Below are positions 35,930 through 49,296 of a DNA stretch of 64,000 nt, piece by piece. The stretch lies in assembly GCA_012932295.1 (NCBI GenBank), contig JAAONU010000009.1:5134203-5198202 (forward strand). The letters are read 5' to 3'. The first letter of the stretch is position 1. Every line of letters starts with the position of its first letter. The DNA comes from Cyclina sinensis. Its lineage: Eukaryota; Mollusca; Bivalvia; Venerida; Veneridae. The notes beneath the pieces are model-generated. The model did not search any database. It was not told the DNA's origin and saw nothing but the letters and a program-made list of their open reading frames with translations. The translations under genes and the position numbers were made by a program.

Positions 35930-38900
35930 AAGAATTTAACTTGTAGCAGAACAAGGCTATAACTTGTAAAAGTACAAGACTGTACCTTGAACTAGAATAA
36001 GACTATAACTTGTAGCAGAACAAGACTGTCTGTACCTTGTTGAAGAATAATACTGTACCTTGAAACAGCACAAGATATCCTTTTAACAGAACAAGAGTGT
36101 ACCTAAGAACAAAATAAGACTGTCCCTTCAAACAAAACAAGATATCATTTTAACAGAACAAGAGTGTACCTAGGAACAGAAAAAGACTGTCTCTTCAAAC
36201 AGAACAAGATATCTTTTTAACAGAACAAGAGTGTACCTACGAACAGAATAAGACTGTCTCTTCAAACAGAACAAGATATCCTTTTAACAGAACAAGAGTG
36301 TACCTACGAACAGAATAAGACTGTCTCTTCAAACAGAACAAGATATCTTTTTAACAGAACAAGACTGTACCTAGGAACAGAATATGACTGTCTCTTCAAA
36401 CAGAACAAGATATCCTTTTAACAGAACAAGAGTGTACCTACGAACAGAATAAGACTGTCTCTTCAAACAGAACAAGATATCCTTTTAACAGAACAAGACC
36501 GTACCTAGGAACGAAATAAGACTGTCCCTTCAAACAGAACAAGAGTGTACCTTGGAACAGAATAAGACTGTCCCTTCAAACAGAACAAGACATCCTTTTA
36601 ATAGAACAGGAGTGTACCTAGGAACAAAATAAGAATGTCCCTTCAAACAGAACAAGATATTCTTTTAACAGAACAAGAGTGTACCTAGGAACAGAATAAA
36701 ACTGTCTCTTCAAACAGAACAAGATATTCTTTTAACAGAACAAGAGTGTACCTAGGAACAGAATAAGACTGTCCCTTCAAACAGAACAAGAGTGTACCTT
36801 GGAACAGAATAAGACTGTCTCTTCAAACAGAACAAGATATCTTTTTAACAGAACAAGACTGTACCTAGGAACAGAATATGACTGTCTCTTCAAACAGAAC
36901 AAGATATCCTTTTTACAGAACAAGAGTGTACCTACGAACAGAATAAGACTGTCTCTTCAAACAGAACAAGATATCCTTTTAACAGAACAAGACCGTACCT
37001 AGGAACGAAATAAGACTGTCCCTTCAAACAGAACAAGAGTGTACCTTGGAACAGAATAAGACTGTCCCTTCAAACAGAACAAGACATCCTTTTAATAGAA
37101 CAGGAGTGTACCTAGGAACAAAATAAGAATGTCCCTTCAAACAGAACAAGATATTCTTTTAACAGAACAAGAGTGTACCTAGGAACAGAATAAAACTGTC
37201 TCTTCAAACAGAACAAGATATTCTTTTAACAGAACAAGAGTGTACCTAGGAACAGAATAAGACTGTCCCTTCAAACAGAACAAGATATCCTTTTAACAGA
37301 ACAGGAGTGTACCTAGGAATGAAATAAGACTGTCCCTTCAAACAGAACAAGATATCCTTTTAACAGAACAGGAGTGTACCTAGGAACGAAATAAGACTGT
37401 CCCTTCAAACAGAACAAGATATCCTTTTAACAGAACAGGAGTGTACCTAGGAACGAAATAAGACTGTCCCTTCAAACAGAACAAGATATTCTTTTAACAG
37501 AACAAGAGTGTACCTAGGAACAGAATAAAACTGTCCCTTCAAACAGAACAAGGTATTCTTTTAACAGAACAAGAGTGTACCTAGGAACAGAATAAGACTG
37601 TCCCTTCAAACAGAACAAGATATTCTTTTAACAGAACAGGAGTGTACCTAGGAACGAAATAAGACTGTCCCTTCAAACAGAACAAGAGTGTACCTTGGAA
37701 CAGAATAAGACTGTCTCTTCAAACAGAACAAGATATTCTTTTAACAGAACAGGAGTGTACCTAGGAACGAAATAAGACTGTCCCTTCAAACAGAACAAGA
37801 GTGTACCTAGGAACAGAATAAGACTGTCCCTTCAAACAGAACAAGATATTCTTTCAACAGAACAAGAGTGTACCTTGGAACAGAATAAGACTGTCTCTTC
37901 AAACAGAACAAGATATTCTTTTAACAGAACAGGAGTGTACCTAGGAACGAAATAAGACTGTCCCTTCAAACAGAACAAGGTATCCTTTTAACAGAACAAG
38001 AATGTACCTAGGAACAGAATAAGACTGTCCCTTCAAACAGAACAAGATATTCTTTTAACAGAACAAGAGTGTACCTAGGAACAGAATAAAACTGTCCCTT
38101 CAAACAGAACAAGGTATCCTTTTAACAGAACAAGAGTGTACCTAGGAACAGAATAAGACTGTCCCTTCAAACAGAACAAGGTATCCTTTTAACAGAACAA
38201 GAATGTACCTAGGAACGAAATAAGACTGTCCCTTCAAACAGAACAAGATATCCTTTTTACAGAACAAGAGTGTACCTACGAACAGAATAAGACTGTCTCT
38301 TCAAACAGAACAAGATATCCTTTTAACAGAACAAGACCGTACCTAGGAACGAAATAAGACTGTCCCTTCAAACAGAACAAGAGTGTACCTTGGAACAGAA
38401 TAAGACTGTCCCTTCAAACAGAACAAGACATCCTTTTAATAGAACAGGAGTGTACCTAGGAACAAAATAAGAATGTCCCTTCAAACAGAACAAGATATTC
38501 TTTTAACAGAACAAGAGTGTACCTAGGAACAGAATAAAACTGTCTCTTCAAACAGAACAAGATATTCTTTTAACAGAACAAGAGTGTACCTAGGAACAGA
38601 ATAAGACTGTCCCTTCAAACAGAACAAGATATCCTTTTAACAGAACAGGAGTGTACCTAGGAATGAAATAAGACTGTCCCTTCAAACAGAACAAGATATC
38701 CTTTTAACAGAACAGGAGTGTACCTAGGAACGAAATAAGACTGTCCCTTCAAACAGAACAAGATATCCTTTTAACAGAACAGGAGTGTACCTAGGAACGA
38801 AATAAGACTGTCCCTTCAAACAGAACAAGATATTCTTTTAACAGAACAAGAGTGTACCTAGGAACAGAATAAAACTGTCCCTTCAAACAGAACAAGGTAT

Positions 38901-40790
38901 TCTTTTAACAGAACAAGAGTGTACCTAGGAACAGAATAAGACTGTCCCTTCAAACAGAACAAGATATTCTTTTAACAGAACAGGAGTGTACCTAGGAACG
39001 AAATAAGACTGTCCCTTCAAACAGAACAAGAGTGTACCTTGGAACAGAATAAGACTGTCTCTTCAAACAGAACAAGATATTCTTTTAACAGAACAGGAGT
39101 GTACCTAGGAACGAAATAAGACTGTCCCTTCAAACAGAACAAGAGTGTACCTAGGAACAGAATAAGACTGTCCCTTCAAACAGAACAAGATATTCTTTCA
39201 ACAGAACAGGAGTGTACCTAGGAACAGAATAAGACTGTCCCTTCAAACAGAACAAGATATTCTTTTAACAGAACAAGAGTGTACCTAGGAACAGAATAAA
39301 ACTGTCCCTTCAAACAGAACAAGGTATCCTTTTAACAGAACAAGAGTGTACCTAGGAACAGAATAAGACTGTCCCTTCAAACAGAACAAGGTATCCTTTT
39401 AACAGAACAAGAATGTACCTAGGAACAAAATAAGACTGTCTCTTCAAACAGAACAAGATATCCTTTTAACAGAACAAGACCGTACCTAGGAACAGAATAA
39501 GACTGTCTATTCAAACAGAACAAGATATCCTTTAAACAGAACAGGAGTGTACCTAGGAACAGAATAAGACTGTTCTTTCAAACAGAACAAGATATCCTTT
39601 TAAGTACCTAGGAACAGAATAAGACTGTCCCTTCAAACAGAACAAGATATCCTTTTAACAGAACAAGACCGTACCTAGGAACAGAATAAGACTGTCCTTT
39701 CAAACAGAACAAGATATCCTTTGAACAGAACAAGACCGTACCTAGGAACAGAATAAGACTGTCCCTTCAAACAGAACAAGATATTCTTTTAACAGAACAG
39801 GAGTGTACCTAGGAACAGAATAAGACTGTTCTTTCAAACAGAACAAGATATCCTTTTAACAGAACAAGACCGTACCTAGGAACAGAATAAGACTGTCCTT
39901 TCAAACAGAACAAGATATCCTTTGAACAGAACAAGACCATACCTAGGAACAGAATAAGACTGTCCCTTCAAACAGAACAAGATATTCTTTTAACAGAACA
40001 GGAGTGTACCTAGGAACAGAATAAGACTGTTCTTTCAAACAGAACAAGATATCCTTTTAACAGAACAAGACCGTACCTAGGAACAGAATAAGACTGTCTC
40101 TTCAAACAGAACAAGATATCCTTTTAACAGAACAAGACCGTACCTTGGAACAGAATAAGACTGTCCCTTCAAACAGAACAAGATATCCTTTTAACAGAAC
40201 AAGAGTGTACCTAGGAACAGAATAAAAATGTCTCTTCAAACAGAACAAGATATCATTTTAACAGAACAAGAGTGAACCTAGGAACAGAATAAAAATGTCT
40301 CTTCAAACAGAACAAGATATCATTTTAACAGAACAAGAGTGTACCTAGGAACAGAATAAAAATGTCTCTTCAAACAGAACAAGATATCCTTTTAACAGAA
40401 CAAGTGTGTACCTAGGAACAGAATAAGACTGTCTCTTCAAACAGAACAAGATATCCTTTTAACAGAACAAGAGTGTACCTAGGAACAGAATAAGACTGTC
40501 TCTTCAAACAGAACAAGATATCCTTTTAACAGAACAAGACTGTACCTAGGAACAGAATAAGACTGTCTCTTCAAACAGAACATGATATCCTTTTAACAGA
40601 ACAAGAGTGTACCTAGGAACAGAATAAGACTGTCTCTTCAAACAGAACAAGATATCCTTTTAACAGAACAAGACTGTACCTAGGAACAGAATAAAACTGT
40701 CTCTTCAAACAGAACAAGATAATAGTTTAACAGAACAAGAGTGTACCTAGGAAAAGAATAAGACTGTACCTTGTAGTAGAGCATGACTGA
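35930..40790. repeat. 4.9-kb minisatellite, 67-bp trimeric unit with higher-order duplications
   Basis: The 67-bp unit consists of three related 22-23-bp parts: CAAACAGAACAAGATATCCT, TTTTAACAGAACAAGAGTGT and TAGGAACAGAATAAGACTGT. Some units lack the second part. Variant markers such as CCTTTTTACAG (36908, 38252), GGAATGAAATA (37316, 38660) and TATTCTTTCAACAG (37847, 39191) recur at a constant 1,344 bp, so a block of that length was duplicated; a smaller offset of 494 bp is also seen. The + strand is strongly A-rich and the edges degrade into single subrepeats. No reading frame is maintained because 67 is not a multiple of 3. Confidence 0.95.
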
Positions 40791-41050
40791 AGCATTTAAC
40801 AGAACAAGACGTTACCGTATCATAGAAAAATACTGTACCAGTGTAGCAGACTTTTTTTCAATGTTTCAGAAGAATTTTCATTTTTGTCTTAGAATAAAAC
40901 TGTGCATGCAACAGAACAAGACTTTACCTTGTCACAGATGAAGACTGTTTCTTACAGAACAAAACTGTATCTTATAGTTTGTTTCTTATAGTTAAACAAG
41001 TTTGTTTCTTATAGTTAAACAAGTTTGTTTCTTATTGTTGAACAAGGCTG
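40791..41050. repeat. Decayed right edge of the large array
   Basis: Isolated ACAGAACAAGAC and CAGAACAAAACTGT motifs and a short triplication TTGTTTCTTATAGTTAAACA (about 40975-41035) mark diverged repeat edges. Confidence 0.6.
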
Positions 41051-43143
41051 TAGCAGAACTAGACTATTAATTGAAGAAGAACTAGATGTGGCACAGAACA
41101 GGACTGTAGTTTTTAATAGACTTATCTTGTAGCACAACAAGTGTCTGCCATGTAATGGGACAATGTGTCAGTGATTTAAACCAGTACATTAATGCAAGGT
41201 ACTAAGATTTTACTGTTAAATGTTGCAAAAATGGAAATTAAAAACGGGAAGCATTTGATAATGTACCTGGTTGCCAGAACAACCAGCAATACATTGGGGC
41301 CACAAGTACCATTCTAGGGACAGAAATCTTGAATGACTGGATATATGGTGTGAAACATACAGAAGATAACATGTCTAACATGACATTCAGTATTGGTCCT
41401 GTTCCTCTGCTGTGAATTATTGACTGTAAAATGCTCTGTCCTGAGCATTGATTATTTTCTTAGACATCAGCATACTGTGTCTGATCTTACGGAATCTAGG
41501 AATCTTGGTTTTGCCCGTCTTATTTCTCCTGATTGATGTATGTACCAATGAATCCAAGACAAGTCGGGATTTATGAGTTTTTTGTGTTTTGTGTATTGGT
41601 TGCAAAGGCATGCAGACAAGGCAAAATGGTTAGAGTAACTGCATCATCTGGTTTAAAGAAATGATGTAGAAGATATTGAAAAAGTGGGAGGTCTTTATCA
41701 AAATGTATAAGTATTTCAGTTTTGCAGTTTTCCCAAGTCATGGTTACAGTGCATGCCAAAGATTTTTGTTTTAAAGACTAACAGACTGGTGTGGAAGACC
41801 AAAGTACGTCAAAACTAAACCAGTAACAGGACAAACAGCCACAAGGCAGGCTCTGTAGATAAAGCTTTAGAACAAAGCCAAATCTAAAATAGAATCCCAT
41901 GAACAATATAGTTTAAATACTTGTATCAGGAATATGAAGCTAGCAATGAGACTGAGGTCCAGGCCAGAGTAGCTCAGTGTCAGTTTCACTCTTTGGCTTT
42001 TTATTGACTTTTGAAAAAAAAAAGGAATAGGTTTCAGTCATACTTACATATCATCATGTTAGTGCAAAATATTTATTGCAAGAGAACACTTGTATGATTG
42101 GTTAATTTAGTCTGTCTAGACCAATCAAGTTCAAGCTTTCCTCTTTATGGAAAAGGTCATATGACCTATAAGTATGTGAAGTGAAAATGTAAGGACTTTG
42201 ATTTGATATGAAATTGATGGCAGTTTAGCCTATTATATACATTCATTGTAATTTGGATTTCCTTTTTCCTGTGTCTATAATCTTCTGAAGTCTGAGTTTT
42301 ATTGTCTCTAAAGTAAAATGATCCATTTAGAATTGAATTGTTGTTCTTTCTACTGTTGACTGCATACGCTTTTCTCTGGTCGAGTTCTAAGCGCTAGTTA
42401 GACCACCTCTAACTTTGTATTTCTGTGACTACAACAACAGTATACATGAGCTGTATGATGTAACTGACAATTTGATAGAATACCTTGTCAGAAATAAGTA
42501 CTACCTAAATATATTTGCCAAGGAATGTGTGTTATCCTGTTGTAACCCACTAAAAATAATTTAGGACAAAAGTTGTATTTTTGAAGATAAATTGCACAAG
42601 CTGTGTTCCACCCTGTAAAGGTCATTTTCTATCAAACGGATATTTTCTGAAATGTATAGTTATGTAGTGAAAGTATAAGGTGAATAATTTAACAAGGAAA
42701 ATTATGGTAAGATCACGCTTATTAAGTACTTGTAAAACTTTACAGTCAAGATCAAATGTTGAAAAATGTGTTATCTTATCTTGTAAAATTTAATGCTAAA
42801 GTGGCTGATATAAGATGAATTTTAAAACATTACACACTAAATCAGTCTTAAAGATATTTTTAACTCAAACATCATACACAACAGGAAAACGTGAACATTT
42901 TTATTTTTTAGTTGAAGAATTGGAAAAATAACATACTTTGCTATGTATTTGAAAATTAATAAAGGGAGACAATTTGGACTTGAAAAGGACTTCTATTCAG
43001 AGCAATAAACCACTTAAATTTGTGAACATATTGGATCAGTTTATATTCAGATATCTTCTGAAATTTATGAAATTTGCAAGAAAATCAAAAAATGAGGACT
43101 GCTAGAGTTACGACAAAGTGGAACATTTGTGAAATACGTTACT
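41051..43143. other. Intron and possible upstream region of the candidate first exon at 43144
   Basis: Mostly unique. TGATTGGTTAATTTAGTCTG with a facing CCAATCA lies near 42095-42130. No TATA box at a convincing distance from 43144 is seen. No exon recognised before 43144. Confidence 0.45.
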
Positions 43144-43305
43144 ATGGAAATGAGAAAGCACCATAGACGGGCAAGACGAAAGTTACCATTCTTGAAATTG
43201 TGTTCATGCATGAGTTCGGAGCAAGAGGAATTTCCTGACTCAGCAAAACCTTACATAAAATCAGAGGTTACCTCCCCTGCTTCTTCACCTCCTGTGTCAT
43301 CATCG
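43144..43305 (+). CDS. Candidate alternative first exon 1 of the Trio-like gene
   Basis: An ATG with favourable context (A at -3, G at +4; in-frame TGA upstream at 43093) opens 54 codons that end in phase 0 at a consensus donor TCG|GTAAGT. The peptide starts MEMRKHHRRARRKLPFLKLC, a very basic segment, then CSCMSSEQEEF, and ends with a serine/proline-rich TSPASSPPVSSS. A basic stretch followed by cysteines next to a hydrophobic residue is a common membrane-anchoring arrangement; the alternative Kalirin N-terminus FAKCCCCFPC is similar in kind, not in sequence. The phase-0 end fits the phase-0 entry of 55621-55668 and equals the exit phase of Trio exon B. It could start a GEF2-only isoform, or belong to an unrelated nested gene. 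Confidence 0.48.
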
Positions 43306-43784
43306 GTAAGTTTTTTCCATGTTTTTAACCTCTCAGATACACCAAAAATCATAAGTTTTATAGTGAATTTTATTGTGTTTCTTCATGGTGGAAAACTCTG
43401 CAATTTTCCCCAGGTAATTGAAGGAATTTGATGCTTTTTTATTTCTGGATTTATCAGTCAGATTGTCAGTAGGTGGCAGAACTGAATTGATAAGGGTCGA
43501 AATATAAACAGACATTTAATGGGTCCCTATTGACAGAATTAAAGTACATAAATATGTTCAAACATATCTGGTAAGATTTGATTTGATTGTAAATGTTCTT
43601 AGCCTCCACTCTGTCAAAAAATATAGTATTAAGACTAATCTATGGGGGGGAAAAAATCAGTTCATGGTATAAAAAAGTTATAGCATGCTGGTGAAGAGAA
43701 TTCATTGTCACTGTGTATGAATGTAAGCGAAAAAAAAAGCGACAAGCATCATTAATTAAACAAGCAGCATAGTAGACCTATTTA
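43306..43784. other. Intron after the candidate first exon
   Basis: No feature seen, apart from short A and G runs. Confidence 0.5.
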
Positions 43785-44060
43785 GACAGAAACATTTGTG
43801 ACAAAATTTGACAAAAACATTGGCAACAGTACATTGACACTTATCTGTGAGCAACATTTATGACAAACTTAGACAGATGCATTTACAACAGTATTTGACA
43901 CTTATCTGTATGACAAGTTTATACAGAAGCATTTGAAACTTACCTGTGGGCACGATTTGTGACAAATCAGACAGGACCATTTCCAACAGTATTTGACACT
44001 TACCTGAAAGCAGTTTTTATGACAAGTTTAGAACAGTATTATTGTTGCTTATCTGTTGAC
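43785..44060. repeat. Degenerate repeat, about 60-70-bp units
   Basis: ACAGTATTTGACACTTATCT and GACAAGTTTAGACAGAAGCA-like motifs recur four or five times with heavy divergence. Confidence 0.6.
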
Positions 44061-44156
44061 AATATTGGCAACCTTATATTTAAACATAAACATTTATAAC
44101 AATACTTTGATGTATCAGTACTGCAACAGTAGTGTTGACATATTCAACCAACTGGC

Positions 44157-44276
44157 AAGATTATTGACCTATTTATACATACACATTTACAGGATTATTG
44201 ACCTAGACCCATTTAGACATATACATGTACAAGATTATTGACCTATTTAGACATATACATTTACAGGATTATTGAC
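44157..44276. repeat. 34-bp minisatellite, left part
   Basis: AGATTATTGACCTATTTAGA plus CATACACATTTACA units, interrupted at 44277 by an inserted element and continued at 45373. Confidence 0.85.
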
Positions 44277-45372
44277 ATACCTGCCATAATTTTTCTGGCC
44301 ATTTCCGGGACTTTGATATCGAATTTCCGGGATTTGAGCCGATTTTCCGGGACATACAACTATTCATATACTTTCAATGCCCTACCGTTGGCAGTACACA
44401 AAATTGGACGGGATTCCGTTTTTGGCAGAAAAAAGCCATACACGTCTTTCAAATACACATCAGTATCATCAGTTTCATAGCTTTTATTTTAGTTGCAAGA
44501 GCATAGTAATTGACAGGCTTGCAGAAATGTTTCAAGCTCAATCGATCCGACCACCCGACTATTATTCCCCCACCCCTCTGAACCACTTCAAAAAAACGTT
44601 CGCTCGTATTTACGAGTGGAGAAGGTAGGAGGACGAGTATAATTTTCTGATCGATCATCCTGCAGAACGAGTGCAAAAACCGCAAGAAATATACCGATGG
44701 ATGTGTATACCATAATGTCACAGTTTACCGACAGTAAATTCTCCATGTAATACGCTGTCAAAACGAAACCTGAAGCGTGAGTAAGGGGGAGCACTGCGCC
44801 TTTTTTAATTCAGTTAACCGCACAGTACCGTTGATGGTTTTTCTCCTAGGTCACCAGGACTGGTGATGCAGGACGAATAGAAATTTTTGTCACTCGTCTT
44901 CAATTGTGTAGCAGTTATCATAAAATAATAACTGTGTACCATTTACTAATTAACATCATAAACTCAAATTCAAGTTGAATCACGGGCGTTTGATGACAGC
45001 GTCGTCAAGTATCGGCGCCATTTGATTGAACATTACAATATTCACCACGAGTTTTATGCGTGTTTGCATTAAATTTAATTTTAAGTAGCATCTCTATTAA
45101 CACCAATTACCGCGGCGACAGTCTTTGAAGGGGGCAGATATTTTACAAATTAATTAATGCACCGCAAGTCAATAAATCGATAGCCGATAGCGGTCATTTG
45201 TAAATTGGTTATCAATGACACGCGGTGTATTCACCGAATCTGAACATATTATCATAAGGAATAATTAAAGAATTAGTGGCGTGTCAAAAATTTGACTGGC
45301 CTGATCAAAGGTATGCGCGTTTTTCATGTTTTCCGGGACAATCCCGGACGATCCGGGACGTATGGCAGGTAT
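44277..45372. mobile_element. 1.1-kb non-autonomous transposon with ATACCTGCCATA ends, nested in minisatellite
   Basis: ATACCTGCCATA at the left and its inverse TATGGCAGGTAT at the right form the termini. Just inside are TTTCCGGGA motifs on the left and TTTTCCGGGACAATCCCGG on the right. The 1,096-bp insert divides an otherwise continuous 34-bp minisatellite. Overlapping short frames around 44377-44721 show no transposase motif. The superfamily is not determined; the target duplication seems to be AT or shorter than four bases. Confidence 0.75.
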
Positions 45373-45722
45373 GATTATTGACCTAGACCTATTTAGACAT
45401 ATGCATTTACAAGATTATTGACCGATTTAGACATATAAATTTACAAGGTTAATGACCTATTTAGACGTATACATTTACAAGGTTATTGACCAATTTATAC
45501 ATATACATTTACAAGATTATTAATCTATTTAGACATACACATTTACAAAATTATTGACCAATTTACAAGATTATTGACCTATTTAGACATACACATTTAC
45601 AAGATTATTGACCTATTTAGACATACTCATTTGCAAGATAATTGACATATTTTGACATACACATTTACAAAATTATTGACCAATTTACAAGATTATTGAC
45701 CTATTTAGACATGCACACATTT
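45373..45722. repeat. 34-bp minisatellite, right part
   Basis: Continues the array from 44157-44276, about ten units, some shortened to ACCAATTTACAAGATTATTG. Confidence 0.85.
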
Positions 45723-47744
45723 ACAAAAGTAATTTAATACTGTGCAGTATTGACTTACAGCAACAGATGTATAGACTTTTCACTGTAAGCACTAGTGTTA
45801 ACCCTAATCTTAGAAAGACTTTTGTATATTACTTACTAATAGGTATGGTACTAATTGGACGAAACCAGTTTAGACAGATTTAGAAGAAATAAAGCTATTC
45901 CTCAAATGAAGCAAATACTACATGAAAGTAATGATAAAGACTTTATTTAATGGGTTAAAAACATTTGCTTTTAACAACTTTCCATGTGGTTTTCAACTTA
46001 TATGAGTTCGTACATAGTTAAATAGTCAGAGCTCTACATCCTGTCAGGATGCATATATGTATACATGATTGTATGTTGTAGCAAATACAACATACATGTA
46101 AATATTTCTGTGTAATTGTACTATGTGGTGGAAATACTGATATCATTGATATCAAATAATCATCACTCAGGGCAAGTTTGCCTACAGTCCAGGAGTTCAG
46201 GGGCCTATTTCAGTGAGGAAGGTTGGTTAAATGTGTTCATGTATGGCCTTCATGATATATTCCTATGCATAAGAACTGAAAATGTGGGTTATTCTACGAT
46301 AAACCACGCCTGGATTCTTATTATTTCTTAATTAATAACTTTTTCTGTCTTCGCTTCATGTTTTCACCAGTTACAGTGATTAAAATTCCCTTGGTTTAAA
46401 CGGTAGACAAAAGTTTGAAACCGAGAAAACTAATTACACAATGTTATGATTGTCGGCCTACTCTGTATTCCTCGGGGAATACAGGCTCTTAAAGTCAATT
46501 CCATACCTTGATACCATATTGTCTGCTTGCATAATTTACTGGTTCAGGTTTGTATTTAGAAATGCTGATTGTTTTTGCAGCATGCAAATAGATATGAAAT
46601 GTTCTGCATTGAAAGATGAAATTTTGGTTTTCAATGTTTTGGAAAAATGATGTGTAGAGTTTTTTGAGAAAAATGAAGTGTAGACTTGAGAGTTTTTTTG
46701 AGAATGCCCTAAATATAAAAAAAATAATTATGATAGATTTCTTGGAAAGCAATTTTTCTGTCTTTTCTTTCCAAACATTTTAATATACATGTTTTTTCCT
46801 GTTGAAATGAGCCTAAGAGGGTGAATGCAAATATACAGACGGTAAATTCTACTGAAGTTGCACACATTGAACCAGTCTCTCAGGAGTTGTTGCCCTTGGT
46901 TCAACAAAAAAGGGTCTGTACTTGCAGTTTCCCTAAATAGTGCAAAATATAGAGCAGTTACTATCAAATTTAGTTGCAGTGTCTGTTGATAATCTGTCTT
47001 GGCCAAACTAGATGCCCTATTGTTGTTGTCATTCTAGAGTTCTTTCCCTTGAGATAAAGGAAAGCATGAATGCTTTATTTTGTGTGATAGAAAAAGTGAA
47101 CTAAATAGTTTTCATTACAGTTTTCTCATTATGGTGATGATATATATATATTTGCTGACAGATATTTTAAAGCCAGAAATATGCTAACCCTTCTTCATGC
47201 CAAATGAATTGAAATATGAAGAAAATACAGATTATGTTGTTATCCTTGATTAATGCCATAAGAAGATTTTAGACTGTTTTCTGTTATCCATCAGCAATCA
47301 GTGTGCAATTTGACATCCAATTTAGCTTTGAGTAATCTTGATAAATTTAGAATTAAACTTGTAAAATATACTGTGTAAGAAGTTTACCCCTTGCTTGATC
47401 CTGGCATAAAAATAAAGATAAGTTTTGCACAAGCATGTCCCTTGATAAAGCTTATCTAATTCTCTGATAGCTAGCTACCAAAGATTTAATTTCTGTAAGG
47501 GAGCCCTGAAATGTGTTTCTGTGAATATGTGAATTTTTCTCTGTTTTTGAAAAGTATTTTGTTTTCAAGTTTGAAATTTTGATCTACTTTTTTTCTGTTT
47601 GAAAATGGCCAGCTGTATGCATATACAATTAAAATTACACAATATCTCGACTTGCGTACAATTAGTTGGACTAATCTTTGGCCTGATATATACATATGAT
47701 ATTTACAGTTAGCCCTTGGTCTTGAGGCATAATGTATGTATGGT
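45723..47744. other. Intron, unique sequence, no gene recognised
   Basis: AT-rich DNA. Short frames on both strands (for example 46495-46752 and 46728-47006, minus) lack codon-like composition and known motifs. Confidence 0.5.
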
Positions 47745-48120
47745 ATTCTCCATGGCTATGATGGATATGATACTCACCATGGCTTAAGGTATGATGTATG
47801 TATGGTATTCTCCATGGCTATGATGGATATGATACTCACCATGGCTTAAGGTATGATGTATGTATGGTATTCTCCATGGCTATGATGGATATGATACTCA
47901 CCATGGCTTAAGGTATGATGTATGTATGGTATTCTCCATGGCTATGATGGATATGATACTCACCATGGCTTAAGGTATGATGTATATTTGATTCCACTCA
48001 TGGCCATAAAGGATATTGTATTCTCCATGGCTATGATGGATATGATACTCACCATGGCTTAAGGTATGATGTATATTTGATTCCACTCATGGCCCTAAAG
48101 GATATTGTATTTACCATGGC
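47745..48120. repeat. 62-bp minisatellite
   Basis: Four near-perfect copies of a 62-bp unit (CTCCATGGCTATGATGGATA, then TGATACTCACCATGGCTTAA) spaced exactly 62 bp from 47748. Two or three longer variants containing TTTGATTCCACTCATGGCC follow. Confidence 0.95.
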
Positions 48121-48431
48121 TTCAGACATTATATATGGTATTATACTTTGCCCAGATGGACATGGAATTCACCATGTTTTGAGGCATAGTGTATATTTGA
48201 TTTCCCTTGTGGTCGTAAAGGATTTACCATAAAAATTCTATTTATAGCCGTGGCTTTAATTAGGATCATGGATTGTTTTAATTGGAGACACATCTTCACA
48301 AGACAGACTGATTTTTTAAGCAGGGCTTTATAAATCTACTCACCCCTCATATTACAAGAAGAAAATTTGAATCCAGAGAAAGAGTGGATGTTGACTTATT
48401 GCAGACAATGCTAAAATCTGTTCATTTCCGC
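48121..48431. other. Intron, decayed repeat edge and unique sequence
   Basis: Diverged CACCATGTTTTGAGGCATAG-like edge units to about 48235, then nothing recognised. Confidence 0.5.
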
Positions 48432-49296
48432 TACAGTGGAACTTCCGAAAACCGAACACCCATGGGACCGGCCAAAAAGTTCGGATTTTGGAAGTTTCCG
48501 GAATTCAGAAGTACGAATGATCTGGACAAGTACAGGTGCCAAACACCAGTGATTCTTTATGATAGTGAATGCAGTCAGTATTACTTAGCGTAACAGCGTT
48601 AACATAATGATGCAAAATTAAAATTAATGAAAACATTCTACACATGAATATTTTATTAGAAAAAAATGTCATATGTTTTCAAAAACATATACTTGAATAC
48701 TATATCATGTGCAAACACGTATCTATATGTTAGAACAAAGTTACATTTTGTATACCTTTAAAACAGTTTTTAAAAAAATCGCCAATTAGAATAACCAACA
48801 CATTGGCCGATGTTGGCTAACTACACTTTTTCAGACACCCCAGTTACAATTTAATCCTTAAAGTTGCTTGTAGTAAACACCTGTTATTAATCCACTAATC
48901 ATCGCTTTGATTATTTACCACTATCTAATTATCAATATATCCGGCTACATGTCAATTTCAAATTGACAACTTGTTATTCTAACGCATGTCAAAATACACG
49001 ATCACCGCTAATTGGTAAACAATAGACAGAGGCGTGAATGTTTTGCCGCAAGGTTTGCGATCTTAGGTCTGTTTTTCTGCAATTTTTTTTATTTTCCGGT
49101 ATTTGGAAGTAAAATTGCATTGATTTAAACTAAATTTTACGGAAAATTCGTCCGGAATTCAGAATTCGGAAGTTCCGGATTTCAGAAGTATGATTTACAT
49201 AGAAAACAGAAGGAGAAATTTCGGGACTGAGAAAATCGTTCAGTTTACAGAAGTTTCCGGTTTTTAGAAGGTCCGGTTTTCGGAAGTTCCACTGTA
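48432..49296. mobile_element. 865-bp Tc1/mariner- or pogo-like MITE
   Basis: Both ends read TACAGTGGAACTTCCGAAAA followed by CCG, inversely oriented and matching over about 26 bases with one difference, flanked by TA. The right half carries several CCGGAATTC and GGAAGTTCCGG-like subterminal repeats. The CAGTGGAAC start is typical of Tc1/pogo-type MITEs. No transposase is encoded. Confidence 0.85.

Noticed and set aside
36799..37002. 67-codon frame in the large minisatellite
   Set aside because: Pure repeat; the unit of 67 bp shifts frame each copy.
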